Source of the DNA: Streptomyces spongiae
GTDB taxonomy: Bacteria > Actinomycetota > Actinomycetes > Streptomycetales > Streptomycetaceae
Direction of reading: 5' to 3'
DNA: 64,000 bases
Assembly (NCBI RefSeq): GCF_009377185.1
Contig: NZ_VJZC01000002.1
Span: 30,433-94,432 of the forward strand
Both the position numbers and the translations under genes were made by a program. This document shows positions 15,918-23,911 of the stretch, one piece after another. The notes under the pieces are model-generated. The model had not been told where the DNA came from and ran no database searches. It saw only the letters and a program-made list of their open reading frames with translations. The stretch's first letter is position 1, and the number at the start of each line of letters is the position of its first letter.

Positions 15918-16747
15918 ACAGCCAGAACCGCAAACGCCTCAGGGGCCTGAGCGTCCACGCCGTCCTGATGATCTGCGTCGTCATCTCGGTGTTCCCGTTC
16001 TACTGGATCGTCGTCATGGCGACCAACACCTCGCAGGACATCTACAGCTACCCGCCGAAGCTGTGGTTCGGCGGCAACCTGCTGACCAACATCCAGCACC
16101 TGTTCGACAAGATGGACTTCTTCGGGTCGCTGCTCAACACGGTGACCGTGGCGGTCTGTACGACACTGCTGGTGCTGTTCTTCGACTCGCTCGCCGCCTT
16201 CGCCTTCGCCAAGTACGAGTTCCCCGGCAAGAAGTTCCTGTTCGGGCTGCTGCTGGCGATGTACATCCTGCCGACCCAGCTGGCGATCATCCCGCAGTAC
16301 GAGATCATGGTGCAGCTGGGCTGGCTGGGAACGCTCAAGGCGCTCATCGTGCCGGCCGCCGCGAACGCCTTCGGCATCTTCTGGATGCGCCAGTACACCA
16401 GCACCGGTGTCCCCGACGAACTGCTGGACGCCGCCCGGATCGAGGGCGCCGGCTTCTTCCGTCAGTACTGGCACGTCGTGCTGCCCTGTGTCCGCCCGGC
16501 GCTGGCGTTCCTCGGCATCTACACCTTCATCGCCGCCTGGAACGACTACGTCCTGCCCCTGGTGATGCTGGTCGACCCGAGCCGCCTCACCCTCCAGGTG
16601 GCGCTGGCGCAGCTGTACGCCGGCCACTCCACCGACTACAGCATGGTGATGGCCGGGGTGCTGCTGGCGGTCATCCCGCTGGTGCTGGTGTTCACCTTCT
16701 TCGCGCGCGGGTTCATCGCCGACGCCACGAAGGGAGCCCTGCGCTGA
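15914..16747 (+). CDS. Sugar ABC transporter permease (MalG-like)
   Basis: This 277-residue CUT1 permease is the second half of the membrane channel. It has six predicted helices, the first being VLMICVVISVFPFYWIVV, and the EAA loop as DAARIEGAGFFRQYWHVVLP near residue 175. GTG 15914 overlaps the preceding stop (GTGA), showing translational coupling. This is the last gene of the operon, and a convergent hydrolase gene ends 43 bases away. No nucleotide-binding subunit is encoded here. Confidence 0.9.
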   Translation: MNSQNRKRLRGLSVHAVLMICVVISVFPFYWIVVMATNTSQDIYSYPPKLWFGGNLLTNIQHLFDKMDFFGSLLNTVTVAVCTTLLVLFFDSLAAFAFAKYEFPGKKFLFGLLLAMYILPTQLAIIPQYEIMVQLGWLGTLKALIVPAAANAFGIFWMRQYTSTGVPDELLDAARIEGAGFFRQYWHVVLPCVRPALAFLGIYTFIAAWNDYVLPLVMLVDPSRLTLQVALAQLYAGHSTDYSMVMAGVLLAVIPLVLVFTFFARGFIADATKGALR

Positions 16748-16790
16748 CGGACTCCCTCGTGTTCCGGGCCGGTGTCGCGGGCCGCGTCCC

Positions 16791-18473
16791 TCAACGAGGA
16801 AGCAGCAAAGCCGAGTCCCCGTGGAGCGTGATGTGTACGGGGGTGAAGTCGACGGCCTCCACCCGCGACTGACCGGTGCCGGGGTTGCTCGCGTAGCGCG
16901 GATGGGCGCCTCCGCTGATCTGCCAGCGTATGCGGTGGCCGACGGCGAACCGGTGGGCGGTGGAACTCATCTCCACGGTGACCTCGGACGGAGCCTGGCC
17001 GGACGTCCGCACCGGGGTCAGGCCGTCGCAGACGTTGACGGAACGGCCCTGTGCGTCCACGTCGCACAGGCGGGTGAAGACGTCGGTGTGCCCGGTGTCG
17101 GTGGAGAGGGTCAGCCGCGCCGAGACCGGGCCGACGACGTCGACGGGCTCGGTCAGCGGGGGACCGGTGAACGTCAGGACGTCCGCTCGGGCCTCCAGGG
17201 TGCCGTTGTCGCGGGGCCCGGCGTCGGGGGAGAGCACTGGACCGCCGACGGAGGGAGTGGGGTCGGCCGGGTCGTAGCGGAGGGAGGCCAGGGGGCCGTG
17301 ATCCGTGGGTGCCTGCTGGACGAGGTGTCCGTCCGGAGTCGGGAACCACGCGGTGGCGGCGGCCGGCGTCGGCGGCCACTCTTCGAGGTCCCGCCAGGTG
17401 TCGTCGCCGCCGACGTGTACGCGCACCGCTGTGGAGCGCAGACCGGACGGGTCGCCGCACAGGTGCGCACGCAGCCAGGCGAGACTCTCGGTGAACACCT
17501 CGGGCCAGCCCTGCTGCATCGCGGAGGTGTGGGTCCAGGGGCCGACGAGCAGGGAGGTCTCGCATCCGGCCCGGCGCAGTCGGCCGAACTGCTCCAGGGA
17601 CTGGTCGAGCAGCGCGTCGTGCCACCCGGTGGTCAGGGCGGTGGGGACGCTCAGCCCGTCGGCCGCCGCCGCCAGGGACGCGCCGTGCCAGTACGGGTCG
17701 TCGGCGTCCGGATGCGTCATCACGTCGTCCAGCCAGGGCACTTCGTCGCCGAGGGCCGACACGTGCGCCCCGCGCAGCGGCCGGGCGGTGGTGATCTCGC
17801 GCAGTCGGCGCTTCAGACGCAGGGTCGCTTTCACGAACGGGAGGAGCCCCCGGTGCTGGTACGTCATGCCCGCGGCCACAGCGAGGGCGTTGTCCAGCCG
17901 GAGCGCACCGTTCGAGTGGAACAGGGCGTAGGGATCGTGCAGACCCACCTGCACGACCATGGCCTTCAGCTCCGGTGGCGGGTCCAGGGCCAGCGCCCAC
18001 TGCACGTAGGCCAGATAGCTGGTGCCGATCGTCCCCAGGGTGCCGGTGAACCAGGGCTGGTCCCGCAGCCAGGAGACCGTGGCCTGCCCGTCGTCGGCCT
18101 CGTTGCGCCACAGGTCGAACGTGCCGCCCGAGCCTCCGGTGCCGCGGCAGCTCTGCAGGACCACGTGGAAGCCCTGTTCGGCGAAGAGCACGCCGTACAT
18201 CGGGGACCACGGTATGCCCCGGCCGTAGGGAGAGCGGACGAGGAGTGTGGGGAAGTCGCCCTCGGCGCGCGGGAAGTAGTGGTCCGTGACCAGCGGGCTG
18301 CCGTCGGCGCCGGGGACCGTCAGCTCCGGCTCCCACCCGACCTCGTACCGCTTGGCCGGAAGGCCGCGAAAGGTCGCCCGCAACAGTCGTGAGGACAACG
18401 GCGGTTTGCCGGCCGGCGGCGTCCAGGCCCGCCTGGACGAGGCGCCGGCGGTGTCATGGATGCGTGATGTCAT
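16791..18473 (-). CDS. CocE/NonD-family hydrolase (X-Pro dipeptidyl-peptidase-like)
   Basis: This is a 560-residue serine hydrolase of the CocE/X-Pro dipeptidyl-peptidase family, which cleaves esters or peptides. The alpha/beta-hydrolase core includes RSPYGRG, the CRGTGGSGG oxyanion region (near 108), and the nucleophile serine in GTIGTSYLAY (near 146). The C-terminal jelly-roll domain starts near residue 340 and includes GPVSARLTLSTD and VGHRIRWQISGG. No signal peptide is visible. ATG 18473 has GAAGGGG upstream. It is divergent from a TetR regulator with a 31-bp palindrome between them, so that regulator very probably controls it. The natural substrate is unknown. Confidence 0.87.
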   Translation of the reverse strand: MTSRIHDTAGASSRRAWTPPAGKPPLSSRLLRATFRGLPAKRYEVGWEPELTVPGADGSPLVTDHYFPRAEGDFPTLLVRSPYGRGIPWSPMYGVLFAEQGFHVVLQSCRGTGGSGGTFDLWRNEADDGQATVSWLRDQPWFTGTLGTIGTSYLAYVQWALALDPPPELKAMVVQVGLHDPYALFHSNGALRLDNALAVAAGMTYQHRGLLPFVKATLRLKRRLREITTARPLRGAHVSALGDEVPWLDDVMTHPDADDPYWHGASLAAAADGLSVPTALTTGWHDALLDQSLEQFGRLRRAGCETSLLVGPWTHTSAMQQGWPEVFTESLAWLRAHLCGDPSGLRSTAVRVHVGGDDTWRDLEEWPPTPAAATAWFPTPDGHLVQQAPTDHGPLASLRYDPADPTPSVGGPVLSPDAGPRDNGTLEARADVLTFTGPPLTEPVDVVGPVSARLTLSTDTGHTDVFTRLCDVDAQGRSVNVCDGLTPVRTSGQAPSEVTVEMSSTAHRFAVGHRIRWQISGGAHPRYASNPGTGQSRVEAVDFTPVHITLHGDSALLLPR

Positions 18474-18484
18474 GGCAGCCCCTT

Positions 18485-18515
18485 CTCTATTTCCGTACGT
18501 TGTACGAGAATAGAG
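18485..18515. promoter_or_regulatory. 31-bp palindromic operator between CocE and TetR genes
   Basis: CTCTATTTCCGTAC (18485-18498) and GTACGAGAATAGAG (18502-18515) are inverted repeats matching at 12 of 14 positions around a GTT centre. The palindrome lies wholly within the 51-bp gap between two divergent genes, 11 bases from the CocE start and 9 bases from the TetR start. This is the classic arrangement for an autoregulated TetR operator. Confidence 0.75.
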
Positions 18516-18524
18516 CATGCTTGG

Positions 18525-19316
18525 ATGACACCGACAGCCGACGTCGACAAGGGCGGCAATGACGAGGGCGGCAGTGACGAGGAGAGGAACGCGAGGACCG
18601 TGACCCGTGACGGCGGGTCAGGCGCCACGGGCGTCGACCCCCAACAACTCTGGCTCGGCCCCGCCCAGCCCCGCAGAGGCCGCAGGCCCGCCTTCAGCCG
18701 CGAGGCGATCACGGAAGCGGCCGTCGCCCTGGCGGACGCGGAAGGGCTCGAAGCGGTCACCATGCGCCGGGTCGCCGAACGCGTCGGAGCGGGCGTCATG
18801 TCCCTCTACAGCTACGCACCCGACAAGGAGACGCTGCTGGAGCTGATGGTCGACCACGTCAGCGGCGAACTGCCGACGGCCTCCGGTCTTACTGGCGATT
18901 GGCGCGCCGACCTGAGGGAGGTCGCCCACCTCCAGCGTGAGCTCATGCTGCGGCACCCGTGGCTGCCCGCCGCCCTGTCCACCCGGCGCGTTCCCGGTCC
19001 CAACACCCTTGCCTTCCTGGAGCGCGCGCTTGCCGCGTTGCGGCCGACCGGGCTTGATGGCGCGGCGAAGTTGGAGGTGTTTGCTCAGCTCACGGGGTTT
19101 GTGGCGGGGCATGTGGCGCATGAGCTGGCGCAGGCGTCGGTCGCGCGGTCGCCCTCGCGGGTGGCGGCGGAGGCGCGTTATCTGGCTGCGATGGCTGCGG
19201 ATGGGCGGCATCCGGAGCTTGCGGGTGTGCTTGCGGCGCCTGGGCGGGCGCAGGACCCCGAAGCCACGTTCGCCCGTTTCTTGAATCGGCTGATCGACGG
19301 TCTGGGGTCGGACTGA
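18525..19316 (+). CDS. TetR-family transcriptional regulator
   Basis: This 263-residue regulator has an acidic, low-complexity N-terminal tail (residues 1-45). The TetR helix-turn-helix covers about 55-100 (FSREAITEAAVALADAEG, MRRVAERVGAGVMSLYSYAP), followed by an all-helical TetR_C-type ligand domain. ATG 18525 is used, with only a weak upstream site, so a later start before the HTH is possible. It sits back-to-back with the CocE-type hydrolase, and the palindrome between them suggests it represses both genes. The inducer may be a substrate of the hydrolase. The last third is less biased in codon third position (several GTT, CTT and TTG codons), unlike its neighbours. Confidence 0.85.
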   Translation: MTPTADVDKGGNDEGGSDEERNARTVTRDGGSGATGVDPQQLWLGPAQPRRGRRPAFSREAITEAAVALADAEGLEAVTMRRVAERVGAGVMSLYSYAPDKETLLELMVDHVSGELPTASGLTGDWRADLREVAHLQRELMLRHPWLPAALSTRRVPGPNTLAFLERALAALRPTGLDGAAKLEVFAQLTGFVAGHVAHELAQASVARSPSRVAAEARYLAAMAADGRHPELAGVLAAPGRAQDPEATFARFLNRLIDGLGSD

Positions 19317-19360
19317 TGTGGGTGGTCAGGGGTTTCGTCTGCCGGGTTGGGGGAGGTGGC

Positions 19361-19411
19361 TGGGTGCGGGTTTGTTGTGGCTTGTCGCGCAGTTCCCCGC
19401 GCCCCTAAAGG
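19361..19411. repeat. Streptomyces interspersed intergenic repeat
   Basis: The stretch contains CTTGTCGCGCAGTTCCCCGC followed by GCCCCTAAAG, preceded by a TGGGTGCGGG segment. I recognise this as a short sequence recurring many times between genes in Streptomyces genomes. It lies between two convergent genes (TetR and amidohydrolase). Its recurrence is from memory; only this copy is seen in the window. Confidence 0.6.
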
Positions 19412-19442
19412 CCTTGGGCGCACCCGAGTCAGGAAGGTGCCC

Positions 19443-20603
19443 TCAAGGCTCGTCGAAGTAGACCCGGCGGGCATTCTCCTGGCCCGTCCATTCCGCGATG
19501 CGGAGAGCGTCCGGCAGGCTCAGCTCGTCCGTGTCCACCCGGGACTGGAGCAGGTCGGCCAAGCCCTGGCGGAAGGTCAGGGAGCCGAGGTGGTAGAACT
19601 CGGCCACTCCGTACGCGTCCGAGCTGTACAGCAGTTTGCGGAACGGGGTGACCTCCAGTGCCTCCTCCAGTACCGCCCGCGCCCGCGTCGGGCCGACGTG
19701 GTGGAGGGTGAGCCCGACGTCGAGGTACACCTGCTCGAAGACCGCCGACAGGTAGGCGGCCTGGCGCTGGTAGGGCCAGCAGTGCAGCAGCAGGACCGGG
19801 ACGGTGCCGGAGGTCAGGTGCAGCCAGTCGGTCAGGTGGGTGGGGTCCACCCGGTGCATCCGGATGTCGCTGTCCCCGAAGCCGACGTGCAGTTGGAGGG
19901 GGAGCCCGACGTCGACGGCGGTCCAGAGCAGGTGGCGGACGAGTACGGGGTCGTCCAGCCGAGGAGCCGTTCCCGTAGCGCCGAGCCAGCGCGCGGCCGC
20001 CGCCGTGACGTCCGCGTCGGAGGGGCGGCCCGGGTCCAGGTCGAACCCCGTGCGGTAGGCGGCCACCGACTTCACCGCCACGACGTGCCGCCGCGCCACG
20101 GCGTCCTGTACGGCGGTGTGGAAGGCGGTGGCGTACTCGCCCGGCTCCACGCCCTGTGCCGCCACGGCTTCGGCGACGCTCTCCAGCCGGACGACCTCGT
20201 ACGCGTCGGCGGTACCGGCCGTAGCGGCGAGTTCCCAGGATGTCGTGACGTCGTCCGGCGCGTACCCGGTGTCGACGCAGAACACGTCGGTTCCCGCGGC
20301 CGTGACGAACCGCCGGTTCACCTCGCGCGAGCCCAGCTCCGCCCGCCGTGCCAGGTACTCCGCGGCGGACGCGTGCCGCGGCAGGTCCAGAACCGGAGCG
20401 CAGTGCCGACGGATCGCCACGCCGACAGGGGTGTCGAAGGGGGAGATTCCGCTGCCGGGCCACGCGGCGCCCTCGGTGATCAGCGACGCGAACCGCTCCG
20501 GGCTCGGATCGGCGGTGACCACCCCGTGGCAGTGGTGGTCCACGAGCCGCAGCCCGGCGAGGGCCTCGTAGACCGGGCCGGGGGCGGGGGCTGAAGGAGT
20601 CAT
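19443..20603 (-). CDS. Amidohydrolase family protein (FluG N-terminal-like)
   Basis: This 386-residue metal-dependent hydrolase of the amidohydrolase-2 type has a TIM-barrel fold. The HxH metal motif is in VDHHCHGVV near residue 24, further ligands appear in LQLHVGFGD and LLLHCWPYQ, and the late aspartate lies in YSSDAYG near residue 325. It is the last gene of a unit whose preceding gene, 4 bases upstream, is a glutamine-synthetase-like ligase. Fungal FluG is one protein made of exactly these two domains, so this pair is a split FluG-like system. It may hydrolyse a gamma-glutamyl or related amide. The substrate is unknown. Confidence 0.82.
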   Translation of the reverse strand: MTPSAPAPGPVYEALAGLRLVDHHCHGVVTADPSPERFASLITEGAAWPGSGISPFDTPVGVAIRRHCAPVLDLPRHASAAEYLARRAELGSREVNRRFVTAAGTDVFCVDTGYAPDDVTTSWELAATAGTADAYEVVRLESVAEAVAAQGVEPGEYATAFHTAVQDAVARRHVVAVKSVAAYRTGFDLDPGRPSDADVTAAAARWLGATGTAPRLDDPVLVRHLLWTAVDVGLPLQLHVGFGDSDIRMHRVDPTHLTDWLHLTSGTVPVLLLHCWPYQRQAAYLSAVFEQVYLDVGLTLHHVGPTRARAVLEEALEVTPFRKLLYSSDAYGVAEFYHLGSLTFRQGLADLLQSRVDTDELSLPDALRIAEWTGQENARRVYFDEP

Positions 20604-20607
20604 GGCG

Positions 20608-22011
20608 TCAGTAGGTCCACCGGTACGCCGCCGCCACGCGCTCGTCGTCCAGTCCCGCCACGGCCTCGAACTCGCCCTGACGCACGGCGATCACGGCGTC
20701 GGCCAGGACCGGCCCCAGCGCGGTGCGCAGCACCTCGTCCCGGCGGAACTCCTCGACGGACTCCGCCAGGGACGTCGGCAGGCGGTGCACTCCCCGTGCC
20801 GCCGCCTCCTCGGCGCCGAACCGCGCCGGGTCCCCGGTGATCTCCTCGGGCAGGGCCGCGGCCGACTCCAGGCCGTCGAGCCCGGCGGCGATCAGACAGC
20901 CGAGGGCGAGATAGGGGTTGGCGGCCAGGTCGACCGGCTTGACCTCCAGGTTCGCCTCCTGGTCCTGGCGGCCCGTCATCCCGGTGATGACACGCACCGC
21001 GGTCTCGCGGGTCTCGCGCCCCCAGGCTGTGAACACCCCCGCCCACTGCGAGGGTCTGAGCCGCAGATGGCTGGCGGGGGACGGGGCGGTGACCGCCGTC
21101 AGTGCCGGGAGGTGCGCGAGGACGCCGGCCGCGAACGACTCGGCCTCGGCGGTCATGCCGTACCGCCGATCGCCTCCCGCATGGAGGTTCGACCCGTCAC
21201 GCCACGCGGAGAGGTGGACGTGCCCGCCGTTGCCGACGCTCCCGGCGAGGACGGCCGGCGAGAACGACGCCCTGAGTCCGTGGCGTCGCGACACCGCGCG
21301 GATGGTCTGCCGCACCAGCACGCTGCGGTCCGCGGCGGCCACCGGGTCCAGCGCGCCCACGGAGATCTCGAACTGGCCGGTCGCGTACTCGGGGTGGATC
21401 TGGTCGACGTCGACGCCCTGCTCCGCGAACGCCGTCAGCAACTCCAGGGTGTAGTCGCTCAGTTCGACCTGCCGGGTGGCGCTGTAGGCCGGGCCCGTGG
21501 TGCCGGGGACGAAGGTGTCGCCGGGTGCCGTGGCCTGCCCGACGGCCCACTCGACCTCGAAAGCGGCTTTGAACTCGATGCCGTGGCGCTGGGCCGCGTC
21601 CGTGACGATCCGGCGCAGGAAGGTGCGGCTGCACCCCGGGTGCCGCGCTCCCTCCTGGGTGATCCGGTCGACCGGGGCCCAGGCCCAGCCGGGCTGGGCC
21701 GACAGGGCCACGACCTGGTCGAGGTCGGGGTAGAGGCGCAGGTCGCCGTCCGGTGAGCCGAGCACGTCGGTCGAGACGATGGAGTCGTTCGCGAGAAAGG
21801 TGTCGAACACCGGCGACATCCCGACACCCCAGGCAGACGCCGAGGCGAGCCGGGACACCGGGATGGTCTTCACCCGGCAGATGCCCGCCGTGTCGACGTA
21901 GGCGAGGACGACACCGTGCACGCCTTTCGTGGACAGGTCCTTGGCCTGTGCCCTGGCCCGCCCGACATCTCTCGGACGGCCGCCGGGGACGGGATCGGCC
22001 AGGGTCGTCAT
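20608..22011 (-). CDS. Glutamine synthetase-like ligase (GlnA3/GlnA4-type)
   Basis: This is a 467-residue protein of the glutamine synthetase I fold that is not the housekeeping enzyme. Conserved segments are FEVEW (metal glutamate), the HPEYATGQFEISVGALDP region, NGGHVHLSAW (metal histidine), and the ATP-site SPASHLRLRPSQWAG. Family relatives in Streptomyces join glutamate to polyamines or ethanolamine with ATP, opening a route for using these amines as nitrogen. The closely following amidohydrolase supports a gamma-glutamylation pathway. ATG 22011 has GAGGAGG just upstream. The gene begins 30 bases after the methyltransferase stop, so the three may be one transcript. Confidence 0.83.
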   Translation of the reverse strand: MTTLADPVPGGRPRDVGRARAQAKDLSTKGVHGVVLAYVDTAGICRVKTIPVSRLASASAWGVGMSPVFDTFLANDSIVSTDVLGSPDGDLRLYPDLDQVVALSAQPGWAWAPVDRITQEGARHPGCSRTFLRRIVTDAAQRHGIEFKAAFEVEWAVGQATAPGDTFVPGTTGPAYSATRQVELSDYTLELLTAFAEQGVDVDQIHPEYATGQFEISVGALDPVAAADRSVLVRQTIRAVSRRHGLRASFSPAVLAGSVGNGGHVHLSAWRDGSNLHAGGDRRYGMTAEAESFAAGVLAHLPALTAVTAPSPASHLRLRPSQWAGVFTAWGRETRETAVRVITGMTGRQDQEANLEVKPVDLAANPYLALGCLIAAGLDGLESAAALPEEITGDPARFGAEEAAARGVHRLPTSLAESVEEFRRDEVLRTALGPVLADAVIAVRQGEFEAVAGLDDERVAAAYRWTY

Positions 22012-22041
22012 ACGTCCTCCTCGCGTGCGCGCTGCTCGGGC

Positions 22042-22845
22042 TCAGGGTTTCACGGCGACCGCCCCGAACTGCGGTACCACGACGGGGGAGTCGGAGTCGG
22101 CACGCCAGTGCGAGCACGCCACCAGCCCCGGGTCGAGCAGTTCCAGTCCATTGAAGAACGCCGTGACGTCCGCGCGGTTGCGGGCGGTGATGGGCGGAGT
22201 GGCGTTCTCGTTCCAGAACTCCATGGCCGGGACCTGGCCCTCGCCGCCGAGGTCGGCGTCGGCCGTGGGGTGCGTCAGGACGAGGAAGCTGCCGGAGGGC
22301 GCCGCCGCCATGATCCGCCGCACGATGTCACGGGCCGTGCCGGTGTCCAGGACGAAGTTGAGGACGCCCAGCATCATGACCGCGATCGGCCGGGTGAAGT
22401 CCAGTGTCCGTGTGGCGCGTTCGAGCAGGGTGTCCGGGTCGTGCAGGTCGGCGTCGATGTAGTCGGTGACGCCCTCGTGCGTGCCCGTCAGCAGGGTGCG
22501 TGCGTGGAGGAGGACGACCGGGTCGTTGTCGACGTACACGATCCGCGACTCGGGCGCGATCCGCTGGGCGATCTCGTGGGTGTTGTCCGCCGTGGGCATC
22601 CCCGTGCCGATGTCGAGGAACTGGCGTACTCCACGTTCCTCGGCCAGGAACCGTACCGCCCGGCCGAGGAACTCGCGGTCCGCGCGGGCGATGTCCCGGA
22701 TCACCGGGAACATCGAGGCGACGTGCTCGCCGACCCGCTGGTCGATCTCGTAGTTGTCCCTGCCGCCGATCCAGTAGTTCCAGACACGGGCGTTGTGCGC
22801 CACGGAGGTGTCCAGCCGGCCCGTCAGTCTCTGTTCGCCACTCAT
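22042..22845 (-). CDS. SAM-dependent methyltransferase (DUF574 type)
   Basis: This 267-residue protein of the actinomycete-specific S-adenosyl methyltransferase family (formerly DUF574) is abundant in Streptomyces. Seen are the opening SVAHNARVWNYWIGGRDNYE, the SAM-binding glycine motif FLDIGTGMPT near residue 76, the acidic IVYVDNDPVV (ribose contact), and LGVLNFVLD. The substrates of this family are not established. ATG 22845 has GGAAGGGGGAG upstream. It may lead a transcript that continues into the glutamine-synthetase-like and amidohydrolase genes, because only 30 bases separate it from the next start. Confidence 0.88.
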   Translation of the reverse strand: MSGEQRLTGRLDTSVAHNARVWNYWIGGRDNYEIDQRVGEHVASMFPVIRDIARADREFLGRAVRFLAEERGVRQFLDIGTGMPTADNTHEIAQRIAPESRIVYVDNDPVVLLHARTLLTGTHEGVTDYIDADLHDPDTLLERATRTLDFTRPIAVMMLGVLNFVLDTGTARDIVRRIMAAAPSGSFLVLTHPTADADLGGEGQVPAMEFWNENATPPITARNRADVTAFFNGLELLDPGLVACSHWRADSDSPVVVPQFGAVAVKP

Positions 22846-23098
22846 GTCTCTCCCCCTTCCGAACCGTCCGCCATTGTGCCGTCGGATGATCAACCTGTCA
22901 GCACCGCGCGGAACGGCGCTGACGTGATCGCACGCCCGTCTATTGGCTGACCCGTCATCACCCTGACACCCGTTGATCTTCGACGCGTCAACGAGGTTGA
23001 CCGACACTGTTCTGGGCATGTCAATCCTGCTGGAATGCTCTCACCCCCCACTTCCCTCACTCCCTCCACTTCCCCCACGTCCGAACCAGGAGGACACA

Positions 23099-23869
23099 TT
23101 GAAGACGCGTGTGCGGAGGCTCCGCAGAGCATCCGTCATCTCCGGCAGCGCTGTGGCTCTGGTGATCGCCTTCCCCGGCAGCGCGCTCGCGGCCCCGCCC
23201 CAGGCCCTGCCCGCCAACGCCGACACCACCGAGCAGACATGGCAGCCGGCGTACGACTACGACACGGACGGCTGCTACCCGACGCCCGCCATCGGCCCCG
23301 ACGGGACGGTCAATGGCGGCCTCAACCCGACGGGTGCCCTGGGCGGCGAGTGTCACGACGCCTCGGACCTCGACAACACCAACGGCTACGTCCGCTACAA
23401 GTGCAACAACGGCTGGTGCGCCGTGATGTACGGCCTGTACTTCGAGAAGGACCAGGCCGTGGCCGGCAGCGGCATCGGAGGCCACCGCCACGACTGGGAG
23501 CACGTCGTGGTGTGGGTGCAGAACGGCCAGGCCCAGTACGTCTCCACCTCGGCCCACGGCAGCTTCAACGTCTACACCCGCGACCAGATCCGCTGGGACG
23601 GCAACCACCCCAAGATCGTGTACCACAAGGACGGCGCCAGTACGCACGCCTTCCGCCCCGCGAACGCGAACGACGAACCGCCGGAGAACGCCAAGGGCAC
23701 CTGGCAGTACCCGCCGCTGGTCGGCTGGAACGGCTACCCCTCGGGCCTGCGCGACAAGTTGAGCGCGTACGACTTCGGCAGCGCCAACTTCGGCCTGAAG
23801 GACGCGAACTTCAACTCCCACCTGTCGGCGGCCAAGCCGTCCGGTATCGCGTTCGACCCCAACGCCTGA
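23099..23869 (+). CDS. Secreted NPP1 / necrosis-inducing-like protein
   Basis: This 256-residue secreted protein of the NPP1 (NLP) family includes members that permeabilise plant membranes. An N-terminal Sec signal runs to about residue 31 (VALVIAFPGSALA), followed by the NLP fold. The family heptapeptide is GHRHDWE near residue 136, the variant GHRHDWEH being intact. Two Cys pairs are present (GCYP and GECH, KCNNGWC). TTG 23099 is chosen because AGGAGG sits 6 bases upstream and it gives a normal signal peptide. It is monocistronic, with a possible TTGACC / GTCAAT promoter at 22997-23025. Most soil actinomycete NLPs have no tested toxicity, so the role is open. Confidence 0.87.
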   Translation: MKTRVRRLRRASVISGSAVALVIAFPGSALAAPPQALPANADTTEQTWQPAYDYDTDGCYPTPAIGPDGTVNGGLNPTGALGGECHDASDLDNTNGYVRYKCNNGWCAVMYGLYFEKDQAVAGSGIGGHRHDWEHVVVWVQNGQAQYVSTSAHGSFNVYTRDQIRWDGNHPKIVYHKDGASTHAFRPANANDEPPENAKGTWQYPPLVGWNGYPSGLRDKLSAYDFGSANFGLKDANFNSHLSAAKPSGIAFDPNA

Positions 23870-23911
23870 CAGCCGGGCGACAGCACTCCGGCACCGGCCG
23901 TACCGGAAACC

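Noticed and set aside
13586..16747. Missing ATPase as evidence of a broken transporter
   Set aside because: Streptomyces CUT1 importers commonly share the MsiK ATPase encoded elsewhere, so absence of a local ATPase is normal.
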